Source: Methanocalculus chunghsingensis (GTDB taxonomy: Archaea > Halobacteriota > Methanomicrobia > Methanomicrobiales > Methanocorpusculaceae). From it: a DNA stretch of 64,000 nt. The translations under genes and the position numbers were made by a program. Position 1 is the stretch's first letter. Every line of letters begins with the position of its first letter. The notes beneath the pieces are model-generated. The model made no database searches, had not been told where the DNA came from, and worked only from the letters and a program-made list of their open reading frames with translations. Below, one piece after another: positions 41,849-51,582 of the stretch. Location: NCBI RefSeq assembly GCF_018132105.1, contig NZ_JWHL01000008.1, positions 1 through 64,000 of the forward strand, in the 5' to 3' direction.

Positions 41849-44008
41849 ATGCCATCGTACCCTGCTGAGGTCACCCGTATCACCGAACTGCTGAGAGGTA
41901 ATCCGCGCGGGATGTCTGTCGGTGAGATCGCTGATGCCATCTCGATTAACCGAAACACCGCGGCCCGGTACCTGGATATGCTCCTCATCGGGGGGCAGGT
42001 GGAGATGCGGACATTCGGCAAGGCAAAGGTCTTCTTCCTCTCCCAGAGGGTACCGATTGGAGCGATGCTCAACATAGCCTCGGATCTCGTCATGGTCCTC
42101 GATCAGCATGCCTCCCTCATCCTGGCAAATGATCAGATCCTCGCATTCTGCGGTGCAATACGCGAGGAGGTCATCGGAAAGAGCCTTGATGAGACACCGC
42201 TCATCATCTTCTCCCATCCGGCACTGAAGAACTATATCAGAGAGAGTAACGGGAGATCCGGATCAGATGAGGTGATCCGCCTGATGAAAGGAGGAAATGA
42301 ACACCTCTTCCGGCAGAAGGTCTTTCCAACCGTCTTTGATGACGGCACACCCGGCATCACCGTCATCCTTGAGGATATCACCGAACAGAAGAAGGCAGAG
42401 GAGGCGCTCCGGCAGAGCGAAGAGCTCTTCCGGACACTTGTATCTGATATCAGCGATGTGATCTGGTCAACGGATGAGACCGGTACCATCACCTATATCA
42501 GCCCGCGATCAGAGGCGGTCTGCGGGATTGTTCCTGAAGAGATGAACGGGAGGAAGTTCACCGACTTTATGGATCCCCTCGAGGCACGGGAGTTTCGAAG
42601 AAGGCTCCAACCATCCATCAGTGCCGGACAGCCCTGGCCGCTGATCGAATGCAGCTTCCGACGGCCGGACGGGGCCGCGATCATCATTGAACTCTCAGGA
42701 GCACCGATCACCTTATCAGATGCAGAGGGCAACCCCGTCTTCCTCGGATACAGGGGTGCCTTCAGAAACGTCACTGAAAGAAACCGGGCCCTCAAGCATG
42801 TGAAACAATGGAAGACCTTTCTCAACTCCATTGTAGAGAACATCCCCGATATCGTCACCGTCGAGGAGCTGGAGAATCACACCCTCGTCTTCTTCAACCG
42901 TGCAGCTGAGGAGTTCATCGGAGTCCCGAGGGAGTTTCTCACCGGGCAGAAGGCTGAGAAGATCTTCCCGGATCTCCTCGCCGGATCATGGCAGGAGACG
43001 ACGGCGACCGTCATGGCATCAGGAGAGACCCTTGAACTGGTCGTGGAGATCAGAGACGACGGAAATGGATCCAGAACCCTCAGTACAAAGAAGATTCCGA
43101 TCTTCTCTTCATGCGGAGATATGCGCTACATTCTCAGCATCAGCAGGGATATCACCGAAGAGCGGCAGGAAGCCGAACGTATTCTTATTGAGCGGGACCT
43201 TGCCCTCCGCTTTGAGGGGGCGGCCTCATTCAGGGAGGCGGCCGTACCCTGTCTTGATGCGTTTCTCGCAGTCTCCGGCATGAAGGCTGGAAGAGTCTTC
43301 CGGCGCAACGGAAGCGATGAGATACGATCACTTGGATGTGCCGGGGAGGATCTCCTCCCGGAGACCCTCCCCCCAGATGCAGATGAGTATCTTTATGGAG
43401 AAATCCGGCATCTTGAGAGGCCATCCCCGGAGATCTTTGGATCCGGCATAGAATCGCTTCTGATCATTCCTATCGTGCGCGAGGAGGCGATCTCCCTCTC
43501 CGTTATTCTTGGATCAGATCATGAGAGGGTGATGCGACCGGAAATCAATTCCAGGATACTCTCCCTTCAGGCACTGACAAAGACCGGGTTTTCACGCCTC
43601 ATTGCAGAAGAAAGGCTGAAAGAAGAACGCGATTGTGCTAACAGTTATCTCCAGCTGGCCGGTGTCCTGATCGCCGTCATCAGCCGGGACGGAACCGTAC
43701 GGATGATCAACAAAAAGGGATCGGCAATCCTTGGGTACACAGAAGATGAACTCATCGGTGCCGACTGGTTTGAAACCGTCGTCCCTGAGAATATCCGGGA
43801 TCAGCTGCGGGAGAGGTTCAACCACCTCGTCGAATCCGGCGTTGAGCCGCGATCACGTGAGAGGAACCCCATCATCGATCGAAAAGGGGAGATTCGCGAG
43901 ATCTGGTGGCATAATACAGTTATCAGGGATGAATCCGGGACCATTACCGCTGTCGTATCGGCAGGGGAAGAAGAACGTTCAGAACCTTTTTCTTTGAACA
44001 GAGGCTAA
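41849..44008 (+). CDS. HTH/multi-PAS sensor histidine kinase, N-terminal part (frameshifted)
   Basis: This 719-residue product begins with a winged-helix HTH (about 1-65, MSVGEIADAISINRNTAARYL). It continues with PAS domains at about 66-175, 186-300 and 305-430, a GAF-like region (about 440-585), and a fourth PAS domain to the end. The last 14 residues after the PAS core are out of family. The missing continuation (another PAS, GAF, kinase core) is in the -1 frame directly after, starting at the T5 run 43987-43991. One added T would join the two into one protein of about 1270 residues. A TATA-like GGTTTTATCG about 27 bases before the ATG suggests a leaderless mRNA. Confidence 0.85.
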   Translation: MPSYPAEVTRITELLRGNPRGMSVGEIADAISINRNTAARYLDMLLIGGQVEMRTFGKAKVFFLSQRVPIGAMLNIASDLVMVLDQHASLILANDQILAFCGAIREEVIGKSLDETPLIIFSHPALKNYIRESNGRSGSDEVIRLMKGGNEHLFRQKVFPTVFDDGTPGITVILEDITEQKKAEEALRQSEELFRTLVSDISDVIWSTDETGTITYISPRSEAVCGIVPEEMNGRKFTDFMDPLEAREFRRRLQPSISAGQPWPLIECSFRRPDGAAIIIELSGAPITLSDAEGNPVFLGYRGAFRNVTERNRALKHVKQWKTFLNSIVENIPDIVTVEELENHTLVFFNRAAEEFIGVPREFLTGQKAEKIFPDLLAGSWQETTATVMASGETLELVVEIRDDGNGSRTLSTKKIPIFSSCGDMRYILSISRDITEERQEAERILIERDLALRFEGAASFREAAVPCLDAFLAVSGMKAGRVFRRNGSDEIRSLGCAGEDLLPETLPPDADEYLYGEIRHLERPSPEIFGSGIESLLIIPIVREEAISLSVILGSDHERVMRPEINSRILSLQALTKTGFSRLIAEERLKEERDCANSYLQLAGVLIAVISRDGTVRMINKKGSAILGYTEDELIGADWFETVVPENIRDQLRERFNHLVESGVEPRSRERNPIIDRKGEIREIWWHNTVIRDESGTITAVVSAGEEERSEPFSLNRG

Positions 44009-45660
44009 AAGAGATCATCAGCGAAACCTTCCCTGGAAACGAACAATATTATCATGCGGCCAGTAACGATCCCGGCAAGCCCGGAGAGGCGCCGATAGAT
44101 GCGGCAGCACTTTATCGTGAGATCTTTCTATCAGCACCGGAGATCATCCTTCTCCTTGATCGGGATCGGATCGCCGAAGCCAACACTGCTGCTGGCGAGT
44201 TCTTCGGGGTACCACCTGACCAGCTCATAGGAAGAACACCTGCCGAACTCTCCCCGGAATATCAGCCTGACGGGATAAGAGCTGAAGACAAGATGCATCA
44301 TCTTCTTGGAGAGGCCGGGAAGGGGCCGATAAAAGCCTTCTGGGTTCATCGTGCTGCAGGCGGAATCGAGCGGGAGACGAGTGTCACCCTCACGCCAATC
44401 CGGGTTGGTAAGAGGAGCCGGATCGTTGCCACCGTCAGGGATGTGACCCCGCTCCTTGATGCCGGGCGGAGGATTGAATCCCAGAACCGCCTCCTGACGA
44501 TGACAAACACCGTTATCACTGCAATCCACCGTGAAGAGAAGCTCGAGGATGCCCTGACGATCATTGCTGATGAGCTCAATAGCATATTCGGGCTCTCGAT
44601 CATTTCGATATATCTCACAGACCATGATGCGGGTGAAGCAGCTCTCATGGTCATACGTGCTCCGCAAGACTGCCTTGATGAACTTTCGGAATATGAACGG
44701 TTACCTCTCGATAAAGAGCCATATGCTGCCGTCTACCAGAGAGGAGAGGCGATCTTCTGTGATATTCTGAATCTCAAATGCCCCGAGGTCACCGGATTTG
44801 CAGAGTATGCCACGAGAATCGCACCCACCAGAGCAATCATCATCCCCCTCATAGCAGACGGGACGATCCATGGATCGATCAACATCTACAAAATTGGAGA
44901 GGAGATCGTTGATCCGGATGAACAGTCTCATCTTATCGGTATCGGAAGGGAGATAGGAGGCGCTATCCAGGCGCAAAGAATCAAGGAGGAGGTGAGGGAT
45001 GCTCATGATATGGCTAACCTCTTCCTTGACATCCTCATCCATGATGTCAATAACGCCCATATGGCAATCGAGGCGGGACTCGACCTTATGATGGATGCCG
45101 AGGGCGAGGAGAGGTGCCAGCATGCAGGGATCATCCGATCAGCACTGAAGTCAGCCGCAGAGATCCATCAGAATGTTATGATGATCCGGCGGATCAGGGA
45201 GAGAGGCGGCGAGAGCTTCAGGCCGGTCGCCCTTGATCCAATCATCAAAGGAGCTGTACCACCGCGTACTAACTTCAGGTTGACGGAGTCCGGCGTATCC
45301 GTCATTGCAGATGACCTCATCTCAGGGATATTTACGAACCTCTTCTCAAATGCGAAGAAGCACGGAGGACCAGATGTCATGATCGAGGTTACCACTGAGA
45401 TGAGAGGTGACAGGGTCATCATCACCGTGGCAGACGATGGTCCGGGCATCCCGGATCAGGATAAGAGGCGCCTCTTTGAGCGGTACACCAGACTATCCAC
45501 TGTATCGCGTGGACTTGGAATAGGGCTCTTCCTCTGCAGGACCCTTGCATCCCGGTATGGGGGAGGTATCCGGGTAGATAACAGGATTCCAGGGCATCCG
45601 GAGAAGGGATCGGCATTTATCCTCACCCTGAGGTCCTCAGAGATGCGTGATCAGTTATGA
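43990..45660 (+). CDS. Sensor histidine kinase, C-terminal part (frameshifted)
   Basis: This open frame of 556 codons holds a PAS domain (about 40-155), a GAF domain (about 170-330), a dimerisation domain with the phospho-acceptor region LIHDVNNAHMAIE, and a HATPase domain with LFSNAKKHGG (N box), VADDGPGIPD (G1), RGLGIGLFLCRTL (G2). There is no start codon or ribosome site before ATG 44293, which falls inside the PAS domain, so this is not a separate gene. It is the end of the kinase whose start is at 41849. If the indel is real the gene is broken; if it is a sequencing slip the kinase is whole. Its stop overlaps the YgiQ start (ATGA). Confidence 0.8.
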   Translation, partial: FFEQRLKEIISETFPGNEQYYHAASNDPGKPGEAPIDAAALYREIFLSAPEIILLLDRDRIAEANTAAGEFFGVPPDQLIGRTPAELSPEYQPDGIRAEDKMHHLLGEAGKGPIKAFWVHRAAGGIERETSVTLTPIRVGKRSRIVATVRDVTPLLDAGRRIESQNRLLTMTNTVITAIHREEKLEDALTIIADELNSIFGLSIISIYLTDHDAGEAALMVIRAPQDCLDELSEYERLPLDKEPYAAVYQRGEAIFCDILNLKCPEVTGFAEYATRIAPTRAIIIPLIADGTIHGSINIYKIGEEIVDPDEQSHLIGIGREIGGAIQAQRIKEEVRDAHDMANLFLDILIHDVNNAHMAIEAGLDLMMDAEGEERCQHAGIIRSALKSAAEIHQNVMMIRRIRERGGESFRPVALDPIIKGAVPPRTNFRLTESGVSVIADDLISGIFTNLFSNAKKHGGPDVMIEVTTEMRGDRVIITVADDGPGIPDQDKRRLFERYTRLSTVSRGLGIGLFLCRTLASRYGGGIRVDNRIPGHPEKGSAFILTLRSSEMRDQL

Positions 45661-47576
45661 ACCCGATACCGGAGCCAGCGTTCCTTCCGATGACACCCAG
45701 AGAGAAGGAGAAGCTCGGGATCGAGAGATTTGACATCATCATCGTCTCCGGGGATGCCTACGTCGATCATCCCTCCTTTGCCGCCGCGATCCTTGGCAGG
45801 AACCTCTGGGGTGCCGGATATACCGTCGGGATCATCGCCCAGCCGGACTGGCGATCAGATCATGATCTCACACAACTTGGCATCCCCCGCTTCTTCTTCG
45901 CCATATCTGCCGGGAATGTCGACTCGATGGTCAATGCATTCAGCCCGAACAAGAAGCGGCGAAGAGAGGATGCCTATTCTCCCGGCGGCATTCCCCGACG
46001 GCCCGATAGGGCAACGATCGTCTATGCAAACCTGCTCCGATCCATCGCTCCCGGCACCGGTATCGTGATTGGAGGGATTGAGGCGAGTCTCCGGCGGTTC
46101 GCACACTATGACTACTGGTCAGACAGCGTGCGCCAGTCGATCCTGGCAGACGCCCCCGCCGATCTCCTCGTCTATGGAATGGGAGAGGAGACCCTGATCG
46201 CCATCGCGGACCGGATGGCGGCAGGAGAAGCGATTCGATCCATCCGGGATCTCAGGGGAACCTGCTGGACGATGCCGGTTGCAGAGTTCAGAACGACCGA
46301 TACCACCGGAATGGTTCTCCTCCCCGGTTATCCCGGGGTTCGGGATGACCCCGCTGCCTATGCACGGGCCTATGCCGCATACGCAGAAGAGCAGGATCCC
46401 GTCCGTGGCAGGACCATCGCCCAGCCACATCCAAAGACGGTCATCATCCAGAACCCGCCCCGCCTTCCCCCGACGACTGCCACGATCGATGCAATCTATG
46501 ACCACCCCTTCACCCGATCTGCCCATCCCTCCTATAAAGAACCAATACCTGCACTTGAAACGGTCCGATTCTCGGTTATCAGCCATCGGGGATGTTTTGG
46601 AAACTGCTCGTTCTGCGCACTCGCTCATCACCAGGGGAGGATCGTCACCTCCAGGAGCGAAGACATGATAGCAGCCGAGATTGAGGATATCACCCGGATG
46701 CGATCCTTCAAAGGGACGATTCAGGATGTCGGGGGGCCGTCGGCAAATATGTACGGCCTCTCCTGCCCGAAATGGCTGAAGAGAGGGACCTGCCCGGATC
46801 GGGATTGCGGACCGGACTGCCCGTCACTGACCATCGATCATACGCCCCTTGTCCGTCTCCTGAAACGGCTGCGGGAGATACCGGGGGTAAAACATCTCTT
46901 CTGCGGATCAGGAGTCCGGTTCGATCTCGCCATCGCTGACCGATCAGAGTACATCGAAGAACTGGTCCGCCACCATGTCTCCGGCCAGTTAAAGGTCGCA
47001 CCCGAACATATCACCCCTCATGTGACACGACTGATGAACAAGCCGGACAAGGACTCATTCGAAGAATTTCGTAAGAGATTTGCTGAAATCCAACCCAAAG
47101 GCAAGGGGAAGCAGTACCTGATTCCCTACTGGATCTCATCACACCCGGGATGTACTATTCCGGATATGATCGAGCTGGCCAAATATATCAGGCAGACCGG
47201 ACTTGCCCCACAACAGGTTCAGGACTTTACGCCGACCCCGATGACGCGATCGACCGCGATGTACCACACAGGGATCGATCCGATGACCGGGGAGGAGGTT
47301 CATGTCCCGAAAGGACGTGAACGGCAGATCCAGCGTGCTCTTCTCAGATATATGGATCCCGCCAATTATCCACTCGTCCGTGAAGGACTCATCTCTGCCG
47401 GGAGGAGGGATCTCATCGGGGAAGGGAAAGAGTGTCTCGTCCCGCCGGAGAGGAGGGAAAGAGCATTATCCGGAAAAGGCTATACCTCATCACATGTACA
47501 GAACAGCAGTCGCAGTACTCCTCATCGCCGTTCTCCTGCTCCCAAACGCAGCGGCCATGGAAGCGGTGATCGGTGA
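45657..47576 (+). CDS. YgiQ/UPF0313 family radical SAM protein
   Basis: This 639-residue protein has an N-terminal B12-binding-like half (FDIIIVSGDAYVDHPSF, GGIEASLRRFAHYDYW) and a radical SAM core with CFGNCSFCALAHHQGR (CX3CX2C). Extra cysteines in LSCPKWLKRGTCPDRDC are a regular feature of the family. Function is unassigned. The ATG overlaps the kinase stop by 4 bases. The last 28 codons overlap the PEGA gene start by 83 bases; the Ser/Arg-rich tail they encode is probably specific to this overlap rather than conserved. Confidence 0.9.
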   Translation: MNPIPEPAFLPMTPREKEKLGIERFDIIIVSGDAYVDHPSFAAAILGRNLWGAGYTVGIIAQPDWRSDHDLTQLGIPRFFFAISAGNVDSMVNAFSPNKKRRREDAYSPGGIPRRPDRATIVYANLLRSIAPGTGIVIGGIEASLRRFAHYDYWSDSVRQSILADAPADLLVYGMGEETLIAIADRMAAGEAIRSIRDLRGTCWTMPVAEFRTTDTTGMVLLPGYPGVRDDPAAYARAYAAYAEEQDPVRGRTIAQPHPKTVIIQNPPRLPPTTATIDAIYDHPFTRSAHPSYKEPIPALETVRFSVISHRGCFGNCSFCALAHHQGRIVTSRSEDMIAAEIEDITRMRSFKGTIQDVGGPSANMYGLSCPKWLKRGTCPDRDCGPDCPSLTIDHTPLVRLLKRLREIPGVKHLFCGSGVRFDLAIADRSEYIEELVRHHVSGQLKVAPEHITPHVTRLMNKPDKDSFEEFRKRFAEIQPKGKGKQYLIPYWISSHPGCTIPDMIELAKYIRQTGLAPQQVQDFTPTPMTRSTAMYHTGIDPMTGEEVHVPKGRERQIQRALLRYMDPANYPLVREGLISAGRRDLIGEGKECLVPPERRERALSGKGYTSSHVQNSSRSTPHRRSPAPKRSGHGSGDR

Positions 47577-47922
47577 GACGGGTCGCCTTACTCTCACTGA
47601 GGAACGGGGCTCGCTTCAGGTGACCGTCTCGCCATATGGTGCACAGGTGGAGATCGACTCTGAATACCAGGGAGAGACACCACTTGGCATATCGCTGCCT
47701 CCGGGAGGCTATCATCTGGTGGTCACCCATGACGGATACGAACCCCTGATCATGGATATTACCATCTATGATGGCCGGACGACATCTCTGGTGACAAATC
47801 TCACCCCGGTCCTGATGCCTGAACCTCCGGAGACGACAGTTCCACCGGCGACTGAAGCGGCAGGATGGTGGACTGCACTTGCGGGAGCCGGGCTTCTTAT
47901 CGGGTACAGGCTGAGACGTTAG
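47494..47922 (+). CDS. Small exported PEGA-domain protein
   Basis: This 142-residue protein has a signal peptide (AVAVLLIAVLLLPNAAA), one PEGA domain (about 45-105, QVTVSPYGAQVEIDSEYQGETPLGI), a Pro/Glu/Thr linker and a short C-terminal helix followed by arginines (WWTALAGAGLLIGYRLRR), like an archaeal membrane or archaeosortase-type anchor. ATG 47494 begins the signal peptide. PEGA domains are thought to be surface-layer or adhesion modules. It converges with cheW and overlaps it by 4 bases. Confidence 0.82.
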   Translation: MYRTAVAVLLIAVLLLPNAAAMEAVIGETGRLTLTEERGSLQVTVSPYGAQVEIDSEYQGETPLGISLPPGGYHLVVTHDGYEPLIMDITIYDGRTTSLVTNLTPVLMPEPPETTVPPATEAAGWWTALAGAGLLIGYRLRR

Positions 47923-48404
47923 GTTCGGGCAGCATCGGCAAAGAAATTCTCAAGGAGGCGTTTCATATCAAGCCAGAGGATGAGGCTGGTCAGCTCATCC
48001 TCCTCCCCTCCCCCTTCCCGTCTGATCTTGATGATGCCCCGGAGATAGTCCGTCACCTCATCGCCGTATCCTTCCCGGGAGAGATCGATATCAGACTCCG
48101 GAACATGCATCACCGAATGAACATCATCAACGATCATCCCGACATTGGATCCTTGTGATGTCTCCGGGACGAGGACGATGATCTTCCGATCCCCATCCAT
48201 CTTTTCAGGAACGGAGAGAAGTTCATTTAAGGAGAGGATCGTCGTTATCTCACCCCGGAGGTTCATAATTCCTTTAATATAGGGCGGTGTCCGGGGGATC
48301 TCTGTGATCGGCTTCATCTCGACGATCTCGCGGACGAGATGGATATCAAGTGCATAATGTTCCCCGCCAAGTTCAAAATCAACAATCTCGATATATCCAT
48401 CCAT
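47919..48404 (-). CDS. cheW: Chemotaxis coupling protein CheW
   Basis: This is a 161-residue CheW domain linking receptors to CheA. Typical blocks are FELGGEHYALDIHLVREIVEM, IPRTPPYIKGIMNLRGEITTILSL and VGMIVDDVHSVMHVP. A Glu/Gly-rich insertion (RREGGGEEDE) lies near the C-terminus. No cheA, cheY or receptor gene is in the window. A TATA element (AATTTATATG at 48481-48490, minus strand) lies about 80 bases before the ATG. Confidence 0.93.
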   Translation of the reverse strand: MDGYIEIVDFELGGEHYALDIHLVREIVEMKPITEIPRTPPYIKGIMNLRGEITTILSLNELLSVPEKMDGDRKIIVLVPETSQGSNVGMIVDDVHSVMHVPESDIDLSREGYGDEVTDYLRGIIKIRREGGGEEDELTSLILWLDMKRLLENFFADAART

Positions 48405-48480
48405 ACAAAATCACCATCCGCACCCTCTGCCGGGATAATAACTGATCAGAAGGTCTATGAGAAATTGTACACCCCCCAAT

Positions 48481-48526
48481 CATATAAATTGATCCTGAGC
48501 AGAAAGATGCGATAGCTATATATTTT
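48481..48526. promoter_or_regulatory. Divergent promoters of cheW and the large PEGA gene
   Basis: On the minus strand AATTTATATG (48481-48490) serves cheW. On the plus strand CTATATATTTT (48516-48526) lies 32-42 bases before the PEGA gene ATG at 48558, predicting a leader of about 10-15 bases. Confidence 0.55.
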
Positions 48527-48557
48527 CCTTTTATCATCTGTTATACTGGGAAATTCC

Positions 48558-49874
48558 ATGCAGAAAGAACTCTCTCTTATCATCATTGCAATGGCAGTAC
48601 TGCTCATTGCATCGGCAACCCCGGCCGCCGCCCAGCTCGGTGGCGATGTCGGGATCATCTCGGTCACATCTGATCCGAGCGGGGCCAATGTGAACTACGA
48701 TGGCCAGTATGAAGGAAGCACCCCTGTTGATATCAAAATCTATACAACAGGGACTCCGGGCGGACAGATCGTCGTCTCGATGTCCGGATACAAGACATAC
48801 TCCACTCCGGCACCATCAGTCGGTGCAGGAGAGACAGCCTATGTCCATGCAGTCCTCCAGCCGATAGCACCAACGCCGACACCCTCACCAGAGGGATACT
48901 TCTCCATCGACTCTCAGCCACGCGGAGCTACTGTAAGGATTGATGGCCATTATGTCGGAACAACACCCATTACCCGGAGCGTCACATCAGGGACCACCCA
49001 CCGGGTTCAGATAGAGCTTGCCGGGTATGAATCCTGGGCAGGGACATATACTGCATACTCCGGGCAGACGAGCCCCATCTATGCAGCCCTGACACCAAAC
49101 CCCCCATCCACCGGATTCCTCGCAGTCACCTCCAATCCATCAGGGGCTGATGTCTATGTTGATGGGAGCTACCGGGGATATGCGCCGATGACGGTTGGAA
49201 ACCTCAACGTCGGATCGCATACCATTGAACTTCGCCTGGCAGGATACAGTGCCTACAGGTCGAACATACAGATTTACGCAGGACAGACAACAAACGTAAA
49301 TGCCCAGCTCTCAAGGACGACCCCGACAACAGGTTCGATTGGTGTACAGTCATTCCCCTCAGGAGCATCCATCTACCTTGACGGAAATTTCCAGGGGACA
49401 ACCTTTGCAAACGACTACTTTGATATCATCGATATCCCGGTCGGTACACATTCGATCACCCTGAGAAAGCCGGGATACAACGACTACACAACAAGTGCCA
49501 CCGTGACCGGCGGGACCCTGAAGTACGTAACGGCAACCCTGACACCGGCCTCATCCCCGGCGACGACCGGCAAAGTGAGCTTCAATTCCGCACCAGGCGG
49601 TGCCGAGGTCTATCTTGACAACCTCTTCCGCGGATATGCACCGGTCATCGTCCCTGATATTGAACCCGGGACTCATTCGGTGACAGTAAAGATGCAGGGG
49701 TATACTGACTGGACGAGCACCGTTGCAGTGACTGCCGGTGAGACCGCACAGGTCGTTGCGACACTCAACCCACAGGCGGCACCGACACCCGAGCCGGCTG
49801 CAGCACTTCCGATCACCGCCATCGGGGCAGTTGCTCTCCTTGGCATGATCTTCGTCGTTGCACGGCGGAGATAA
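48558..49874 (+). CDS. Exported protein with five PEGA repeats and C-terminal anchor
   Basis: This 438-residue protein has a signal peptide (LIIIAMAVLLIASATPAAA) and then five PEGA domains of about 70 residues, each with a core like SNPSGADVYVDGSYRGYAPM and a GYxxY/W turn. Short Thr/Pro linkers separate them (e.g. APTPTPSPEG). The C-terminus has the pattern APTPEP, hydrophobic helix (LPITAIGAVALLGMIFVVA), RRR, like a sortase-type or membrane anchor of archaeal surface proteins. It is likely a stalk-like surface protein, with the repeats probably arisen by internal duplication. Its partners are unknown. Confidence 0.88.
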   Translation: MQKELSLIIIAMAVLLIASATPAAAQLGGDVGIISVTSDPSGANVNYDGQYEGSTPVDIKIYTTGTPGGQIVVSMSGYKTYSTPAPSVGAGETAYVHAVLQPIAPTPTPSPEGYFSIDSQPRGATVRIDGHYVGTTPITRSVTSGTTHRVQIELAGYESWAGTYTAYSGQTSPIYAALTPNPPSTGFLAVTSNPSGADVYVDGSYRGYAPMTVGNLNVGSHTIELRLAGYSAYRSNIQIYAGQTTNVNAQLSRTTPTTGSIGVQSFPSGASIYLDGNFQGTTFANDYFDIIDIPVGTHSITLRKPGYNDYTTSATVTGGTLKYVTATLTPASSPATTGKVSFNSAPGGAEVYLDNLFRGYAPVIVPDIEPGTHSVTVKMQGYTDWTSTVAVTAGETAQVVATLNPQAAPTPEPAAALPITAIGAVALLGMIFVVARRR

Positions 49875-49931
49875 AAACCTACAGAACCTTTTTTTCTGAT
49901 ACGGTACCATCAGAGAATCTGAGGTACCTGT

Positions 49932-50396
49932 ATGTCACCATCCGATGAACCCGAGGGAAACCCGGCTCCAGTCAGCTCGATTATGACCCGTGTTATCCGG
50001 ACCATCACCCCGGAGACGCCCGTCCGTGACCTCATCATCCTTGGATCTGAGGAAGGATGCGGCGATCTTCCGGTAACAACTCCTGAGGGAATCTTTCTTG
50101 GCGTCGTCACCCCGCTTGATCTGATCGGATCAATCCTCCCTTCGATCGGTGTACGGAGCGGGGGATCGCACCGGTGCATCACCTGCCATCTGAAGAAAGA
50201 GGGGGCAACAGCACGTGAGATCATGAGCAGAGGCCATATCACCATTCATCAGGACGATTCGGTCATCAACGCGATGAAACAGATGGAGCGAAACCGTCAT
50301 GGAGATCTCATCGTCACCGACGACGCAGGCAGGGTGACGGGAAGGATCGAGATATGCCACATCATCAGGCATCTCCGGCTTGTCGGTGAGCTTTGA
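49932..50396 (+). CDS. CBS-domain protein
   Basis: This 154-residue protein has two CBS motifs, one starting about residue 13 (VSSIMTRVIRTITPETPVRDLI) and one about 95 (AREIMSRGHITIHQDDSVINAM). They are separated by a segment with CITCH. Paired CBS motifs normally bind adenine nucleotides and regulate partners. The convergent antiporter gene overlaps its 3' end by 32 bases, and the two could be functionally linked, though CBS control of antiporters here is only a guess. Confidence 0.85.
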   Translation: MSPSDEPEGNPAPVSSIMTRVIRTITPETPVRDLIILGSEEGCGDLPVTTPEGIFLGVVTPLDLIGSILPSIGVRSGGSHRCITCHLKKEGATAREIMSRGHITIHQDDSVINAMKQMERNRHGDLIVTDDAGRVTGRIEICHIIRHLRLVGEL

Positions 50397-51522
50397 ACCC
50401 CCATCGTAAGAAAACAGGCGAGATGAGGACAGTTATAACCACCATCATCGTTACTGTGGCATAGAGGCTGTCTGTAATAAACCCTCCTGCAAGAGCAACC
50501 GTCGCGACGACGAGGGCCATCTCACCGCGTGGCGTGATACCAATACCAACTAGCAGTGCACTGAGGGAATCAGGGAGGAACCGGCGTGAGCCGAGATATC
50601 CCCCGAGGATCTTACTGATGAATGCCACCACAATAAGCGGAAGGAGGAGCGGATCGATGAATGTACTGACAGAGATAAGAAGCGAGAGGCCGATGGAGGC
50701 AAAGAATATGGTGATGAGGAAGCCCCCCGCCAGATCCGAGAGGCTTCCCTCAATTGTACGGTCGGGCCGTATCCGGTCGCTGAGTGCCAGACCGACGAAG
50801 AATGCCCCGATGGCAAGATGAAGCCCGAGAAGAGATGTCAGGGCCGCCCCTCCAAGTGCCAGACAGATGACTGCTGAGAATGCAGTCTCATGGGATGCCC
50901 CCCGCCTGATACGTCCATAGAAAGATCCAAGGAGAGACGGGGCCACAGTGACCATCAGAATGATGAAGATGATGCCTGCGGCCGCCACCCCAAGTACCGT
51001 GACGATACCGTCTCCAAATGCGATCGCCATCAGAAATGCCAGCAGCAGGATACCGATGATATCATCGATGACTGCGGTTGTTATGATGATGCTTCCAACC
51101 GGAGTACTCAGGGCATGTTCATCGACGAGGGTCCGAATTGATATCCCGATGGAGGTGATCGAGAGGACGACACCGAGAAAGATCGCAGTGAGGGAATCCA
51201 TTCCAAAGAAGAGACCAAGGGCGGAACCGAGGAGGAGAGGGATCATGATGCCCCCAACAGCAGTCGCCGATCCCGCCATCTCGGCAGATGCGAGGTTTTT
51301 GAGATCAGTCTGCACCCCGGAGAGGAAGAGAAGAAGGATCAGACCGAGATCGGCAAGTGCTTCAATGACAACACCAGGTTCGATGAGCCCAAGGATTGAC
51401 GGACCAAGGATAAGACCCGCTCCTATCTCGCCGACAAGTCCGGGGTATCCGATACGCTCGGCCAGCTCTCCTGCTGCCTTCGCTACTGCAAGGAGAAGGA
51501 GTATCTCAAGAACGGGTATCAT
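50365..51522 (-). CDS. Cation/proton antiporter (CPA2/Kef-NapA type)
   Basis: This 385-residue protein has about 12 membrane helices. ERIGYPGLVGEIGAGLILGPSILG near the N-terminus and TTAVIDDIIGILLLAF with the paired Asp of helix 5 are the CPA2 signatures. It has no C-terminal TrkA-N domain. It exchanges Na+ or K+ for H+, useful for the salt tolerance also suggested by the acetyl-beta-lysine genes. Ion preference is not certain. Confidence 0.9.
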   Translation of the reverse strand: MIPVLEILLLLAVAKAAGELAERIGYPGLVGEIGAGLILGPSILGLIEPGVVIEALADLGLILLLFLSGVQTDLKNLASAEMAGSATAVGGIMIPLLLGSALGLFFGMDSLTAIFLGVVLSITSIGISIRTLVDEHALSTPVGSIIITTAVIDDIIGILLLAFLMAIAFGDGIVTVLGVAAAGIIFIILMVTVAPSLLGSFYGRIRRGASHETAFSAVICLALGGAALTSLLGLHLAIGAFFVGLALSDRIRPDRTIEGSLSDLAGGFLITIFFASIGLSLLISVSTFIDPLLLPLIVVAFISKILGGYLGSRRFLPDSLSALLVGIGITPRGEMALVVATVALAGGFITDSLYATVTMMVVITVLISPVFLRWGFKAHRQAGDA

Positions 51523-51582
51523 CGTCCCTCTGCTATTATCAGGATAGAATAAAAAGTACTGCCGCCATATCTCCGTTCAGAT

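Noticed and set aside
43985-43995. Programmed -1 ribosomal frameshift in the sensor kinase
   Set aside because: The run CCT TTT TCT does not allow both tRNAs to re-pair after a -1 slip, and no downstream pseudoknot was noticed.
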